NCBI GenBank assembly: GCA_938743325.2
Contig: OW568862.1
Span: 969,501 to 1,033,500 of the forward strand
Source: Pycnococcus provasolii
Lineage: Eukaryota > Chlorophyta > Pseudoscourfieldiophyceae > Pseudoscourfieldiales > Pycnococcaceae
Direction of reading: 5' to 3'
Length of the DNA stretch: 64,000 nt
This document shows positions 52,363 through 61,875 of this stretch, in pieces; within the stretch, counting starts at the first letter, position 1; every line of letters starts with the position of its first letter. A model generated the notes under the pieces. It saw only the letters and a program-made list of their open reading frames with translations. It did not search any database and was not told where the DNA came from. The translations under genes were made by a program, and so were the position numbers.

Positions 52363-53487
52363 ATGTCCCTCCTCGGCTCTTCCTCCTCTTCCTCTTCCAT
52401 GTGCAGGCGGATTAAAAATCAGTCTGCAGGATCACGTCTCCAGTGCAGTATTACGTCTCGTTCTCAGCCTCGTTCTTCATCAGCGAGGAGGCCGATGGTG
52501 AAAACGCGTGCGCAGACGCTCCCGACGATTTCGTCCGTCATCATCACAGGAGCAGGTGGGAAAACGGGAAAGGCGGTGTTCGCGAAGTGCGTGCAAGATG
52601 CAGAACTCGAACGTGTTGTTGGGGTCGTGCGGACCGAAAAATCAAAGAAGATGGTGGCAAGCTTCGCGCCTGACGCCAAAGACGAAGATGTCGTCGTCGC
52701 TTCCATCGTCGACGGCACATCCGTCAAGGATGTCATCAACGAGGGAAAGTTTGACGCGCTCATCTGCTGCACGTCCGCGACGCCGAGAATCATGAAGAGA
52801 TCCATCGTCAAGCTGCTCGTCACCAAGGTTCTCAACTTCATTCCAGGAGTCAACATGAAGCCGGCGATGCCGACGTTCCGCTGGCCGGAGAACGGAACGC
52901 CTGAGGAAGTTGACTGGGAAGGACAGAAGGCGCAGTTCGACGCGGCGGTGGAAAGTGGTGTGAAGCTTGTCGTCGTGTGCAGCTCCATGGGAGGAACGCA
53001 GGACGACAACCGCCTGAACGCGATCGGTGAAGGGAATATCCTGAAGTGGAAGCGAGCGGCGGAGCGATATCTCATCGAGCTCTGCAAGGGTACCAACGGA
53101 AAAACGAATTTTACGATTGTGCACCCCGGCGGTCTGAAGGGAAATTGCAAAGACCTTGAAGCGGAGGGTGGCAAAGTCCAACTAACGGTTGGAGTGGATG
53201 ACACTCTCCTCGAAAATGAATACCGCTCCATCCCTCGTGCCGACGTCGCGGAAGTCCTCTTCCAGTCCCTGAAAACGTCCGAGGCGTTGAACAGAAGCTT
53301 CGACGTTGCAAGCCTTCCCGAGGGCGAGGGGGTACCGTTCGACGGTGATCTGGGAACGCTGCTGTGTGACGGTCTTCCAAAGCAGTCTGTTAAGGGTGGA
53401 ACATGCGATTACACACTCGGTGAAGTGTTCCCACCGAGCACGAGTGGTGTGGAAGAAGAGGAGGAGGCGGAGGCGAAGACAGCTTAG
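52363..53487 (+). CDS. Plastid-type atypical short-chain dehydrogenase (At2g37660/Tic62-like)
   Basis: NAD(P)-binding Rossmann protein. 374 residues from ATG 52363. Seen: Ser/Arg-rich transit-like N-terminus (about 60 residues); cofactor motif ITGAGGKTGKAVF (G-x2-G-x2-G form); a Tyr-poor active centre: the usual Ser-Tyr-Lys set is replaced by CSSMGGTQ, as in atypical SDRs; conserved TFRWPENGTPEEVDWEGQKA, which corresponds to the plant FR-P-ATPEEVDWxGQ text; LKWKRAAERYLIEL; and FTIVHPGGLKGN. Plastid location is inferred from the N-terminus and family. Substrate unknown; some relatives bind ferredoxin-NADP reductase. Ends in a Glu-rich tail. TGTAA is about 30 bases past the stop. Confidence 0.88.
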   Translation: MSLLGSSSSSSSMCRRIKNQSAGSRLQCSITSRSQPRSSSARRPMVKTRAQTLPTISSVIITGAGGKTGKAVFAKCVQDAELERVVGVVRTEKSKKMVASFAPDAKDEDVVVASIVDGTSVKDVINEGKFDALICCTSATPRIMKRSIVKLLVTKVLNFIPGVNMKPAMPTFRWPENGTPEEVDWEGQKAQFDAAVESGVKLVVVCSSMGGTQDDNRLNAIGEGNILKWKRAAERYLIELCKGTNGKTNFTIVHPGGLKGNCKDLEAEGGKVQLTVGVDDTLLENEYRSIPRADVAEVLFQSLKTSEALNRSFDVASLPEGEGVPFDGDLGTLLCDGLPKQSVKGGTCDYTLGEVFPPSTSGVEEEEEAEAKTA

Positions 53488-53585
53488 TGGGATTGTTGTT
53501 GGGTTGGTCACATCACTGTAAAAGTCACAAATGTTTTTTCAATCTGATTTTTTAAAAGCATAAACAAAATCTACGTACTACAAAT

Positions 53586-55223
53586 CTACTGCGCCAGCAG
53601 TATGTCCAACGGATCTTCACACAGCGCCTTCCAAGCGCCATTCAGAAGCGTCAGCTGCGCGCCGTCGCATGCACGGTGGTCAGCAGACCACGAAATGGGT
53701 GCCAGGCTCCTCCGAACCGTCGCCGTGGGATCATCGGCCGAGGGAACGAGTGCGTCGCGCGTCGCACCAATCGCCACGATCGCGATAGACGGCGGCACCA
53801 CAACAGGGCTTGCGTAGTGTCCCGAACCACCGCGGATTGCTCCGAAATTGCTAACAGTGACGGTGGGCGTGACTATGTCCTCCTCGCGAAGCCGCAGATT
53901 TCGCGCGTCATTTGCAAGACGTGCCACCTCCGCCGCTATGTGCCGAAGTGAGTGCTCGGGTGTCAGGCGAAGCGTTGGCACGGCGAGGCCGTGAGGTGTA
54001 GCCACTGCCATACCAATGCGATGCTCATCGAAGCGAATCAGCGCAACGTTATCGGCGTCGTAGTGCACGTTCAGCTCGGGATAACGTGCGAGCGCCAGCG
54101 AGAGCGCCTTTATGACGAAAGGCATCGTCGTGAGCTTGATATCTCCTTCCAACGCCTTCGCATTCGCTCGCGCGCACGCCGCCATCATGGCGGTAACGTC
54201 GACGTCGTCGCACAGCGTGAAGCGCGGCACGCTGGCAGCTGCTTCCATCGCCTTTGCCATCGCACGCTGGTACTTCTGCAGAGGTACGACTGTCCCAGCG
54301 TCTTCACGTCGAGGCTGAGGAGAAGGCGAAGCTGGCGCTGCGTTAATCTTCGACGGCGTGCGACCACCCGACTTTGCGAATACCTCCACGTCAGTTTTGA
54401 GCACGCGTCCGCCTGGTCCCGTTCCCACGACGTTTGAGATGTCCACGTCAAGCTCCTTGGCGACACGACGTACGGCAGGTGACGCTTCCGTTCTTCTCGC
54501 CGGTGTGGGTGTTGGTACTGTTGTTGTTGATGTTGATGATGGAGACGGTGGCGGTGATAATGGTGGCGGTGGCGGTGGGAGTTGCGCGGCCGACTGCTTG
54601 CTTGTTTGCGGTGCGCCAGCTGTCGACGATGACGGCGCGTCGACGGCAATGTCGCACAGCGGTGCTCCAACGGCGACGACGTCACCAGCCTGCGCGTGTT
54701 TTTTGACGAGTGTTCCGTTCGACTTGCTGGTGATTTCGATGGTCGCCTTGTCACTTTGCACCTCAACGAGTTTCCCAAACTCGACGATGCGTTCCCCTTC
54801 CTCAGCGAACCACTGCACGACCTCGCACTCCGCGATTCCTTCCCCCGTCTGCGGGAGCGGGAACGTCTCAATCACGGCGCTGGTGGATGCGGATGATGAC
54901 GAGGCTGCCGCTGCCGCCGCACTGAATCCTCGCTTCGAGCTTTGGTGGTCGTTCTCAAGGTGCCCACGGCGGCTAGTGAGCCCGGGCAGGTTCACGACGC
55001 GAAAGGGTGTCCCATGAGGAGTAAGCGAGTCCGAAACCGCTGACGACGTGTGAAACGACGTGTCCCTAGCCCACAAGGAGACACCATCAACCCCAGCGCC
55101 ACCCACGCCACCCACAGGAGAGAATGGACGTCCAGAAGATGAAGGAAGCAGTGAAGCACACTGCCGCACACGACTCCTCACCAACACTGCCAGTGCATGA
55201 TGAGCCGAGGTGAACGACGACAT
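53586..55223 (-). CDS. DBT: Dihydrolipoamide acyltransferase E2, branched-chain ketoacid dehydrogenase type
   Basis: Mitochondrial core enzyme passing acyl groups from lipoate to CoA in Val/Leu/Ile breakdown. 545 residues from ATG 55221-55223. Seen: long Ser/Ala-rich presequence to about 115; lipoyl domain FPLPQTGEGIAECEVVQWFA with lipoyl Lys in SDKATIEI near 158; a Pro/Thr hinge; peripheral-subunit-binding domain SPAVRRVAKELDVDISNVVG; catalytic domain with VPLQKYQRAMAKAMEAAASV, ISFGAIRGG-like text (VSNFGAIRGGSGHYASPVVV) and active-site SADHRACDGA near 514 (H-x3-D-G). The GEGIAECEVVQWF start is BCKDH-like rather than PDH or OGDH. Single lipoyl domain as in DBT. Confidence 0.92.
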   Translation of the reverse strand: MSSFTSAHHALAVLVRSRVRQCASLLPSSSGRPFSPVGGVGGAGVDGVSLWARDTSFHTSSAVSDSLTPHGTPFRVVNLPGLTSRRGHLENDHQSSKRGFSAAAAAASSSSASTSAVIETFPLPQTGEGIAECEVVQWFAEEGERIVEFGKLVEVQSDKATIEITSKSNGTLVKKHAQAGDVVAVGAPLCDIAVDAPSSSTAGAPQTSKQSAAQLPPPPPPLSPPPSPSSTSTTTVPTPTPARRTEASPAVRRVAKELDVDISNVVGTGPGGRVLKTDVEVFAKSGGRTPSKINAAPASPSPQPRREDAGTVVPLQKYQRAMAKAMEAAASVPRFTLCDDVDVTAMMAACARANAKALEGDIKLTTMPFVIKALSLALARYPELNVHYDADNVALIRFDEHRIGMAVATPHGLAVPTLRLTPEHSLRHIAAEVARLANDARNLRLREEDIVTPTVTVSNFGAIRGGSGHYASPVVVPPSIAIVAIGATRDALVPSADDPTATVRRSLAPISWSADHRACDGAQLTLLNGAWKALCEDPLDILLAQ

Positions 55224-55479
55224 ACTTACTTGTAACACAGATGACAGACACAGAGAGAGCGAGTTACAGACAGGTTTGAGATGTTGAGGCGCAGGCTGTT
55301 GTTTTAGTTCTATGGTGGTATAATAGTCCTATGGAAACAACACGTCAGACGGGGAAAACGGGAAGGAAAATGGCGAAATTCCGGAAGGCTTCGCAGTTTT
55401 CCGGAAGAGGGGAGGGAGGGGGAGGGAGGAGGGGGGGAGGTAGAAATAGGATTCCATAACTAAAGAAAGAAGAGTGACG
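55224..55479. other. Short intergenic region
   Basis: About 260 bases with a GGGAGG-rich purine tract near 55405-55440; no gene seen. Confidence 0.4.
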
Positions 55480-57840
55480 TCACTCAAACCCACCCTGCCA
55501 ACCGCCGAAGAGTGACGGAATACTCCCAAACATTCCGCTGCTTGATGCCGCGCGCTTGCTCATTCTCTCCTCTCCTAGTTGTTCCTGCTCGTCGTCCCCG
55601 TGCTGCTTACGTTCTCGCTTCAAGCGCCAACTCCTGCCCGTGCTTGAAGATGGAGCGTGATCTTTGCCTGATCTTTGATCTTTGAGTTCTCTCATTCGAT
55701 CTTCATAAGCGGAAGCTTTCAGCCTGAGAGCATCACCCTTCTTTTTTGTCTTCAGACACGGCGGCACTTTGCCTTCTTTTGCGGTGAAGGCCTCCCTCAG
55801 GCGCAAGACGATGAGGTCATGGATGCTTCGCGCCAACCGCCGCTGCTCACCATCCTCAAGCTTTGGTAGCGAGTCCAGTTCAGATTGGGTCGCCATCCCA
55901 TCAAACATGTCGAGAGCGATCTTCACGCGACCTTTCTCAGATTCCTTGAACACCGGCATACTCTCGCCGATGCCTTTCGACATTAGCCACAGGTCTTCCG
56001 CCAAGTACTGGTTTGCCTTCGCGAGTTGTGGGACGTTCCCGATGGGCTGAAGAAGAAGCGCATTCCCAACTGGCTTCTTGCTAGCCGCCGCAGCACCGTT
56101 TGAGTTGCCCGCCGCCGCCGCAGCACCGCCCGAGCTGCCCGCCGCCGCCGCAGCACCGTTTGAGTTGCCCGCCGCCGCCGCAGCACCGCCCGAGCTGCCC
56201 GCCGCCGCGGCAGCGCGTGAGCAGTCTAATTTGTCACGAAGATCAAGGACTTCCTTTCTCAGGCTGTGGACATGCCTTCCGAGGTCCGCCAATGTAGTGC
56301 TCAGCGCGCGTATCGCTTCACTTGCGTGGATAGCATGATCTGAGACGGCGGCTGTCGCGACCCGTGGCTGCGCACGTGCAAGGAACGCGGAGCGCACTGT
56401 GCGCCCCCAACTCACCACGACTTCATGCGCGCTCCGCCCTCCGGCTCCGCACTCCATCGACTCGACTGTTTGGATGATCTTCGCTTGAACCGAACGCGCT
56501 TCCCCCGCGTTCCAGCGCTCCTCGAAGTACATTATCAACGCCGCTGCAGACGCACGCACGCCTTCGCGAAATGCGTTGCCGACGCGAAGCGTAGGTGGAC
56601 TCGCCGAGTCAAACGAAAACAAACGGTCCACAAATGCGTCCATCGTTTCGCTGGAGATGCCGTGTATTGTAGTAATTGCTCTGAGCGAGGGCGCGCTCGG
56701 GCCCTTCGTTAAGGTTCCCCACGGTGGAGGTTCCCATCCTGCGAGAACCATCGCCCCAGGTACGCACCTGGCGTGTGTGCAGTCCAGGTACTCGTAGAAA
56801 GCAGACGATCCACTCAACTCGTGTCCAGTGGTGGTGGTGGCGAACTCTGCTGGCACACTGCTTGCAAGCATATTGCAGGCACCCGGCCGGATTCCTCCAG
56901 CCGTCGTGGTTTGTGGCACATCGCAGGCAACCGCTTCGTATTTCTTCGTAGCCACACCTCTAGCAACACAGCGCAGGTACGACGTTAGTACCGCCCGAAC
57001 TGCGCCGGCGCGATGGAGCTCCGGCAACATCCAATTGTCCGTCCTGTCAGAATTGTACATTGGCCTTGTAGTTGCGAGGTAGTCTCCATGCGCTGCGTAT
57101 ATGCAGCAGTGGCGGTCCACACCTGGGACCCAAACGACGAGCTTCTCTCTCCCTGTCTTCATTTGAGCCCACGCTTGCCCTGCATTTTCGAATTCTGCAT
57201 CCCACTTAAGGGTCGTGTCGTATGTGCTCCACTGCACTTCTGAGGCGCGACCAGCGCTAATCCAAAGGTTCATGAGCGTGAAGCGCCGTGCGAGTGCCTC
57301 CTGGCTTCCCTCCATCACGAGTGCGCGTGAGATTCTCTTTATGTGCTCCAAGTACACAGGCGCTGCAGACTGGTCAAGGCAAGCACCTTCTTCGACGGCG
57401 TGGCCGAATAACGCTCTGTGCATCTGTCTCCTCAATCCTTGTAGCCACACCGCTGGTTCCGCGTTGGACCCAATGTCAGTGCAAGTAAAGAAAAGCCTTG
57501 TGGCTGGTGCTCCATTTGCCTTGAATCGGTCAGATCCTGCTTGTATCGCGTAATTGAGGTAGTTGCGTGCTGTGTTCACTTTGAGCCGCTGGCCATCCTT
57601 GATCTTGTACTGCTCGACTAAGAACCCTGCGAATCTCGCGTATAGTTCCCTGGAACACACCACGTCCTCCGGCAAGTGGTCCAGGTCCGTGTGGCCGCGT
57701 GTAATTTGCCGTGCCTCCGGCACAGCTTCAATGAACATGTGAAAGATGTTCTTGATAGTTCTCTTCGAGGCAGTCCATGAGGCGCTCGAGCCTTGCGATC
57801 CGAGCGGGCGGTTCGTGCCCGTGGCCACGGCGGGCGTCAT
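55480..57840 (-). mobile_element. Tyrosine-recombinase-like protein, Crypton-like
   Basis: 786 residues from ATG 57838-57840 (GTG further upstream). Seen: N-terminal helical region with ARNYLNYAIQAGSDRFKANG (core-binding type); RRFTLMNLWISAGRASEVQW, with the first catalytic Arg context, near 195; and GIRPGACNMLASSVPAEFAT followed by TTGHELSGSSAFYEYL near 330, fitting box II (R-x-x-A, TGH, Tyr nucleophile candidate). Then an Ala/Gly/Ser repeat region near 541-587 (five GAAAAAGxSxG units) and a C-terminal helical and Arg/Lys-rich domain. This order (YR core, coiled region, basic tail) resembles Crypton transposases. No terminal repeats or target duplication seen, so a domesticated copy is possible. 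An 8-base CTAGTCGT array lies directly upstream. Confidence 0.65.
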
Positions 57841-57933
57841 GATGGCGGGAGACGGGAGAATGGGGAGGGTGGATGACGCTGTCTTCGTCAAGGGGTGGAT
57901 GACCCAGGCCACCCCGTCGCGGTCCAGCTCGAA

Positions 57934-58051
57934 GTCTAGTCGTCTAGTCAGTCAGTCGTCTAGTCGTCTAGTCGTCTAGTCGTCTAGTCGTCTAGTCGTC
58001 TAGTCGTCTAGTCGTCTAGTCGTCTAGTCGTCTAGTCTAGTCTAGACGTCT
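57934..58051. repeat. CTAGTCGT tandem array
   Basis: About thirteen 8-base units (CTAGTCGT), with CAGT and CTAGTCTAG variants at the ends, about 95 bases upstream of the recombinase ATG. It is the longest perfect tandem in the window. Confidence 0.93.
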
Positions 58052-58213
58052 AACCCTGACCACCCTATGTCACCCTATGTCTCTAGGTTTCCCAACGGTC
58101 ATATTTCCGGATTTCCGGAAGTTCCGGAATATCCCCTTGTGTGGGGAAAGTGCCTCAGAATATCTAACGAACCCAACGTGCAGGCAGTCCTTCCTTTGGG
58201 GAAACGTGTGGGG

Positions 58214-58322
58214 ATTAGGGTTAGGGTTATTAGCGGGTTAGGGTTAGGGTTAGCGGGTTAGGGTTAGGGTTATTTGCGGGTTAGGGTTAGGGTTAGCGGG
58301 TTAGGGTTAGCGGGTTAGGGTT
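58214..58322. repeat. TTAGGG telomere-like array
   Basis: About ten TTAGGG units with interspersed TTAGCGGG and TTATTTGCGGG variants. It lies 140 bases upstream of the CX9C gene start. Confidence 0.92.
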
Positions 58323-58461
58323 CTCGTGGTGTGCGTGCATGGTTCTCCCCCACCTCCCAGGGCCCATCCCCCTCTCCCATCCCAGGCCACAGACTTTCTT
58401 TCGGAAGACAACTAACCTTAATCGACTCTCCGCCGCCATACCATATCAATAGTACTAGAAT

Positions 58462-58782
58462 ATGGGCAACGTGTCGTCGCTCCTCCGAACAGCGCCCGAC
58501 GCCGACGCGCTCAAGAAAATACAATCGCACTGCTCCTCCTTGATCTCCGCACACCGCGTCTGCGTGCTCGCGAACGAGGAAGAGGCGAACAAGTACTGCA
58601 AACGACTCAGAGAAAATGCAGAGGCATGCGCAGCATCGCAAACCAAGCAGTGCGCAAAGATCGCAAAGGCGTTCTACACGTGCGTGCAAACGTCCAACGA
58701 ATGCGAGAAATATGCAAAGGCTGTACGAACGTGCTTGCACAGAAACAGCTTGCCAATCACCACACTGCACAAACACTGCTGA
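58462..58782 (+). CDS. Small protein with four CX9C motifs and myristoylation-type start
   Basis: 106 residues from ATG 58462. Four Cys pairs, each spaced by exactly nine residues: CSSLISAHRVC, CKRLRENAEAC, CAKIAKAFYTC and CEKYAKAVRTC. Twin CX9C hairpins are the signature of intermembrane-space proteins oxidised by Mia40, so this is two tandem CHCH-type units in one small protein. The start MGNVSS fits an N-myristoylation site, as in MIC19/MIC25 family members. No other domain. The first two and last two motifs probably form one helical hairpin each. Not named; homologues with a single twin motif are common, four are less so. Sits between a TTAGGG array and the convergent RING-LON gene. Confidence 0.85.
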   Translation: MGNVSSLLRTAPDADALKKIQSHCSSLISAHRVCVLANEEEANKYCKRLRENAEACAASQTKQCAKIAKAFYTCVQTSNECEKYAKAVRTCLHRNSLPITTLHKHC

Positions 58783-58989
58783 TAGCTAAGATGGCTCACT
58801 CAGTAATGGAACTGTACTTTAGACTCCGTCCAACGGTCGTCCACTCACACTCACACACGGCGCTGGTGATTTTCGAAGCTAATATCAGGGCGCTTTTCGT
58901 CGGCAACCGGCGTGAGAGCCTCGCTTGCGCGTAGTTGTCGTTGTTGTGTCGGAAAACAAATAACATTACGGAGAGTTGAGTGGCTAAAT

Positions 58990-60150
58990 TTACATCAGCG
59001 CGCAACCACTACGTGGGCCGCCGCCGCCAGCAACCATGCTGACTTCCGAGCTCGAGCCTACAAGACGCTCGAGGCCGCCGCGTGCCTCGACGTCCCAAAA
59101 CAAACGCTCGACGAGCTCGTAGCGATGCTTCATGCTCGAGCCGAGCATTTGCTGCTTTGTGTCGCCGTCGACAAATCCCAAAACGCTCAGGCAGCGGCAT
59201 GCCCACCAGCTCAGTTCCGTCGAGCCGAGTGGGATGTCGCCACCAACCTCGTCCCTGAATTCGCGAAAGAAAAGTGAGTCGCCGTGCGTCGTTCGCATCT
59301 GCTGCCACAGCGTCGAGCACTTTTCGCGCACGCGCTGCTCCACGTCGTCGTACTCGTCGCCGTCCTCGACAAGCTCCGCCTCAGCCACCTTGTACCCAGC
59401 CTCGTCTGTTGAGCTTGACAGAATTCGCATCGGCCGCTCACCCATGAGGTGTATCAGGTATCGTCCGTCTGGTATCATCTGCGAATTCACAATATTCGCC
59501 TCACAGAAGTAGGTGTAGACACCGTTGTGCGAAGAGGCTGCGGCGAGGCCAATTTTGTTGTCTCGCTCGAGTGCCCGCCTCACGAGGAGTCGGTACCTTG
59601 GTTCGAAAATATGAAGTTGAAGGCTCTGTCCCGGCAAAACCGTCTCCATAACGAACAGTCCCACCGTGCGTGGCCCGTCGTTAGTGCGCGGGGTGTCAGC
59701 TGTGGACTCTTCTCGTTGCAGTTGCTCGTTTCGTCTCTTTTCGAGTGCCTTAGGGTACATTTTCCGGATATAATCGTTGAGCACAACCGTCGCGGGTGGT
59801 GCGTGCGTGTGCATCGCCCTCCTGCAGAGAGGACAGGCGGATCGTCGTCGGAGCGCGCTTGCGAGGCACGTCGAGCAGAACGAGTGTCCGCACGGTGTCG
59901 TGACTGCGTCGAGGAAGAGCTGAAGGCATAGCGTGCACTCGAAGCACGAGTCCACTTCTTCTTCGTCTGCGTCACTTTCTGTGCGCGCCGCCGTCACCGC
60001 CTCGACGAGCGTTTCTGACGAGCGCGCTCTTTTCACGTCCGGTTCCGGAACTTTTGCGCTTTGTTCGTCATCCTCCATCGCTGCCGGGCGAAGCGATGTG
60101 AAAGTGATGGGGGACGAAGACTGAAGAAGACACGTCACCACGTCACCCAT
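58990..60150 (-). CDS. RING-LON protein with CaaX end (LONRF-like)
   Basis: Probable E3 ubiquitin ligase. 386 residues from ATG 60148-60150 (alternative MEDDEQ at 60076-60078; upstream frame only by GTG). Seen: an acidic N-terminus; a C3HC4 RING at residues 72-109 with C-x2-C, CGHSFCSTC and CPLC; a short helical linker with DYIRKMYPKALEKRRNEQ; a LON-N domain to about 370 with GLFVMETVLPGQSLQLHIFE, RYRLLVRRALE, and WWACRCLSVLGFVD; and final residues SGCALM, a farnesylation-type CaaX box. Animal LONRFs have tetratricopeptide repeats plus RING, which are absent here. The CaaX box predicts membrane attachment (inference). Divergent from the GNAT gene by 129 bases. Confidence 0.88.
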   Translation of the reverse strand: MGDVVTCLLQSSSPITFTSLRPAAMEDDEQSAKVPEPDVKRARSSETLVEAVTAARTESDADEEEVDSCFECTLCLQLFLDAVTTPCGHSFCSTCLASALRRRSACPLCRRAMHTHAPPATVVLNDYIRKMYPKALEKRRNEQLQREESTADTPRTNDGPRTVGLFVMETVLPGQSLQLHIFEPRYRLLVRRALERDNKIGLAAASSHNGVYTYFCEANIVNSQMIPDGRYLIHLMGERPMRILSSSTDEAGYKVAEAELVEDGDEYDDVEQRVREKCSTLWQQMRTTHGDSLFFREFRDEVGGDIPLGSTELSWWACRCLSVLGFVDGDTKQQMLGSSMKHRYELVERLFWDVEARGGLERLVGSSSEVSMVAGGGGPRSGCALM

Positions 60151-60279
60151 CAATTCCGAGTGCGGTTCAGGGACGGATCCCCTGGACGATTTTTCACGAT
60201 GAGTCTCACAAAGTGAAAGCCGTGCAAGTGAAAGTCTCACCGACTGCAAGGGCCACCTCCAGTCACATAGAAGCGAACC

Positions 60280-60996
60280 ATGGCGACGATGGCCCCGCCG
60301 CCCCGTGTCGTCATGGCCGGCGGCGCAGGCGCTACGCCGCACTCGGCGACAGAGAATATTCCGACGACGACGGTCGTCATGGCCGGCGGCGCAGGCGCTA
60401 AGCAGTACGGCGTAGAGAAGGGCATCCGCCTGGAAAATATTTCGCCGGCGACGTACGCGGGTACGGCAAAGCTCTTCAGCGACTTTATTGGTGGCAAAGG
60501 CTTGTGCTTTGGCATATGCTCATACGCGTGGTGTCCGACGGAAGTGCAAGAGTACAGCAAACTGTACGAAATGCACCCGGACCTACGCGATACCACCGTG
60601 GTCGCCGTGCGCGAGGCTGATGGCGTCGTCGTAGGTGTGCTGAAGATGTCTGTCTACGGCCAGCCTCGTTCGAGCGAAGACGAGATGATACACGCAATGA
60701 CGTTTGGTGAAGCTTACATCGAACACGTTGCAGTTTCGTCGGAAGCGCGTGGTAAGGGCGTAGGCACGCGTATGTTGCAGTGGGTCGAGGCGAAGGCACG
60801 TGAGCGTGGCGCGACGCTGTTGACGCTCCTCGTTGTGAGTGGCAATCCCGCGTATCGTCTGTACGAGCGCGCCGGCCTGGTCGCCAAGCCGGATGGTTGC
60901 GTTGAAGGGTGTTATTCGTCTTGTTTGAGCGCGTGTTTGGTCGGCTTGCCGCACGGCCGGTGCGGCGCCAAGAAGATGGAGAAGGCCCTCAGATAG
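60280..60996 (+). CDS. GNAT-family N-acetyltransferase
   Basis: Transfers acetyl from acetyl-CoA to an unknown amine. 238 residues. Seen: a duplicated N-terminal peptide VVMAGGAGA (about residues 10-18 and 32-40) separated by a short Ser/Thr stretch; GNAT strand/loop with YIEHVAVSSEARGKGVGTRM near 150-170 (motif A, R-x-x-G-x-G acetyl-CoA loop); and VVSGNPAYRLYERAGL (motif B). The N-terminal region may be a transit peptide or a natural repeat; transit is inferred only. The tail (YSSCLSACLVGLPHGRCGAK) is Cys-rich. TGTAA follows the stop at 60999. Shares a 129-base divergent promoter with the RING-LON gene. Confidence 0.87.
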   Translation: MATMAPPPRVVMAGGAGATPHSATENIPTTTVVMAGGAGAKQYGVEKGIRLENISPATYAGTAKLFSDFIGGKGLCFGICSYAWCPTEVQEYSKLYEMHPDLRDTTVVAVREADGVVVGVLKMSVYGQPRSSEDEMIHAMTFGEAYIEHVAVSSEARGKGVGTRMLQWVEAKARERGATLLTLLVVSGNPAYRLYERAGLVAKPDGCVEGCYSSCLSACLVGLPHGRCGAKKMEKALR

Positions 60997-61090
60997 ATTG
61001 TAATTATTACGTAGAGTGAGGCGTCTTATTTTTTTTTCATGGGCACGGCCATTAGTTGGTATTGAAACTGCCATGCATGCCAAGGCAAAG

Positions 61091-61168
61091 TTAGGGTTAG
61101 GGTTAGGCGATTAGGGTTAGGGTTAGGCGATTAGGGTTAGGGTTAGGCGATTAGGGTTAGGGTTTAGG
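61091..61168. repeat. Telomere-like array of 20-base units
   Basis: Three exact copies of TTAGGGTTAGGGTTAGGCGA and a partial fourth, 123 bases upstream of the prefoldin ATG. Confidence 0.95.
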
Positions 61169-61290
61169 ATTTTTCATTTTTGTGTGCTGCAATGCAGGTC
61201 GCAAAGGTGAAAGGGGAGGGTTTATTTTGGCGTTTGAGCGCGATCACACGGCTCATTCTGCAACCTGTAAGTAGGTGAAAAAAGATAGAT

Positions 61291-61875
61291 ATGTCGTCCA
61301 CCAGCATGTCCATGGACAACCCTGGAGGTGCGTCGTCCGGTGCGTCGTCGTCGAAAATGGAGGCGGAGTACATCGAGGACGTCGCGGCGTACATCGCACG
61401 GTTCCCAAAAGGCACCGAGGAAGCACTCCAAACCATGCAGTCCACGTATCAGCAGTACAAACTGCTCGAGTCGCGACTCACCCAATCACGCCAACGGCTG
61501 ATGATGAAAGTTCCCGACGTCGAACGGACGCTCGCTTGCGTGAAAAAGCTCGTGCAGCGCAAGGACGAGGGATCGGACACACACGTCGACTTCGAGCTGA
61601 CGGACGGGATCTTCGCCAAGGCAAAAGTCAGCGCGGAGAACGCGCAGAAGGTGTTCCTCTGGCTGGGCGCGAACGTCGCGCTCGAGTATACGGCTGAGGA
61701 GGCGGTTGAGCTGCTGACTAAGAACCTCGAGACGGCGAAGTTGAACCTCGATACGAATCGCAAGGATGCGCTCTTCGTCAAGGACTGTATCACGACGACG
61801 GAGGTGAGCATGGCTCGCGTGTATAACTATGACGTGCAGCAGCGCAAGCAGAAAGCCATGGAGACCAAAGAGTAA
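61291..61875 (+). CDS. PFD3: Prefoldin subunit 3 (VBP1-like)
   Basis: Alpha-type subunit of the hexameric chaperone that delivers nascent actin and tubulin to CCT. 194 residues, the normal length. Seen: a Ser-rich N-terminus; a first coiled-coil arm with AYIARFPKGTEEALQTMQST and YKLLESRLTQSRQRLMMKVP; the beta hairpin core with FELTDGIFAKAKV and VFLWLGANVALEYTAEEAVE; and the return coil LETAKLNLDTNRKDALFVKD. The LWLGANVxLEY block is specific to PFD3. No introns. Confidence 0.95.
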   Translation: MSSTSMSMDNPGGASSGASSSKMEAEYIEDVAAYIARFPKGTEEALQTMQSTYQQYKLLESRLTQSRQRLMMKVPDVERTLACVKKLVQRKDEGSDTHVDFELTDGIFAKAKVSAENAQKVFLWLGANVALEYTAEEAVELLTKNLETAKLNLDTNRKDALFVKDCITTTEVSMARVYNYDVQQRKQKAMETKE

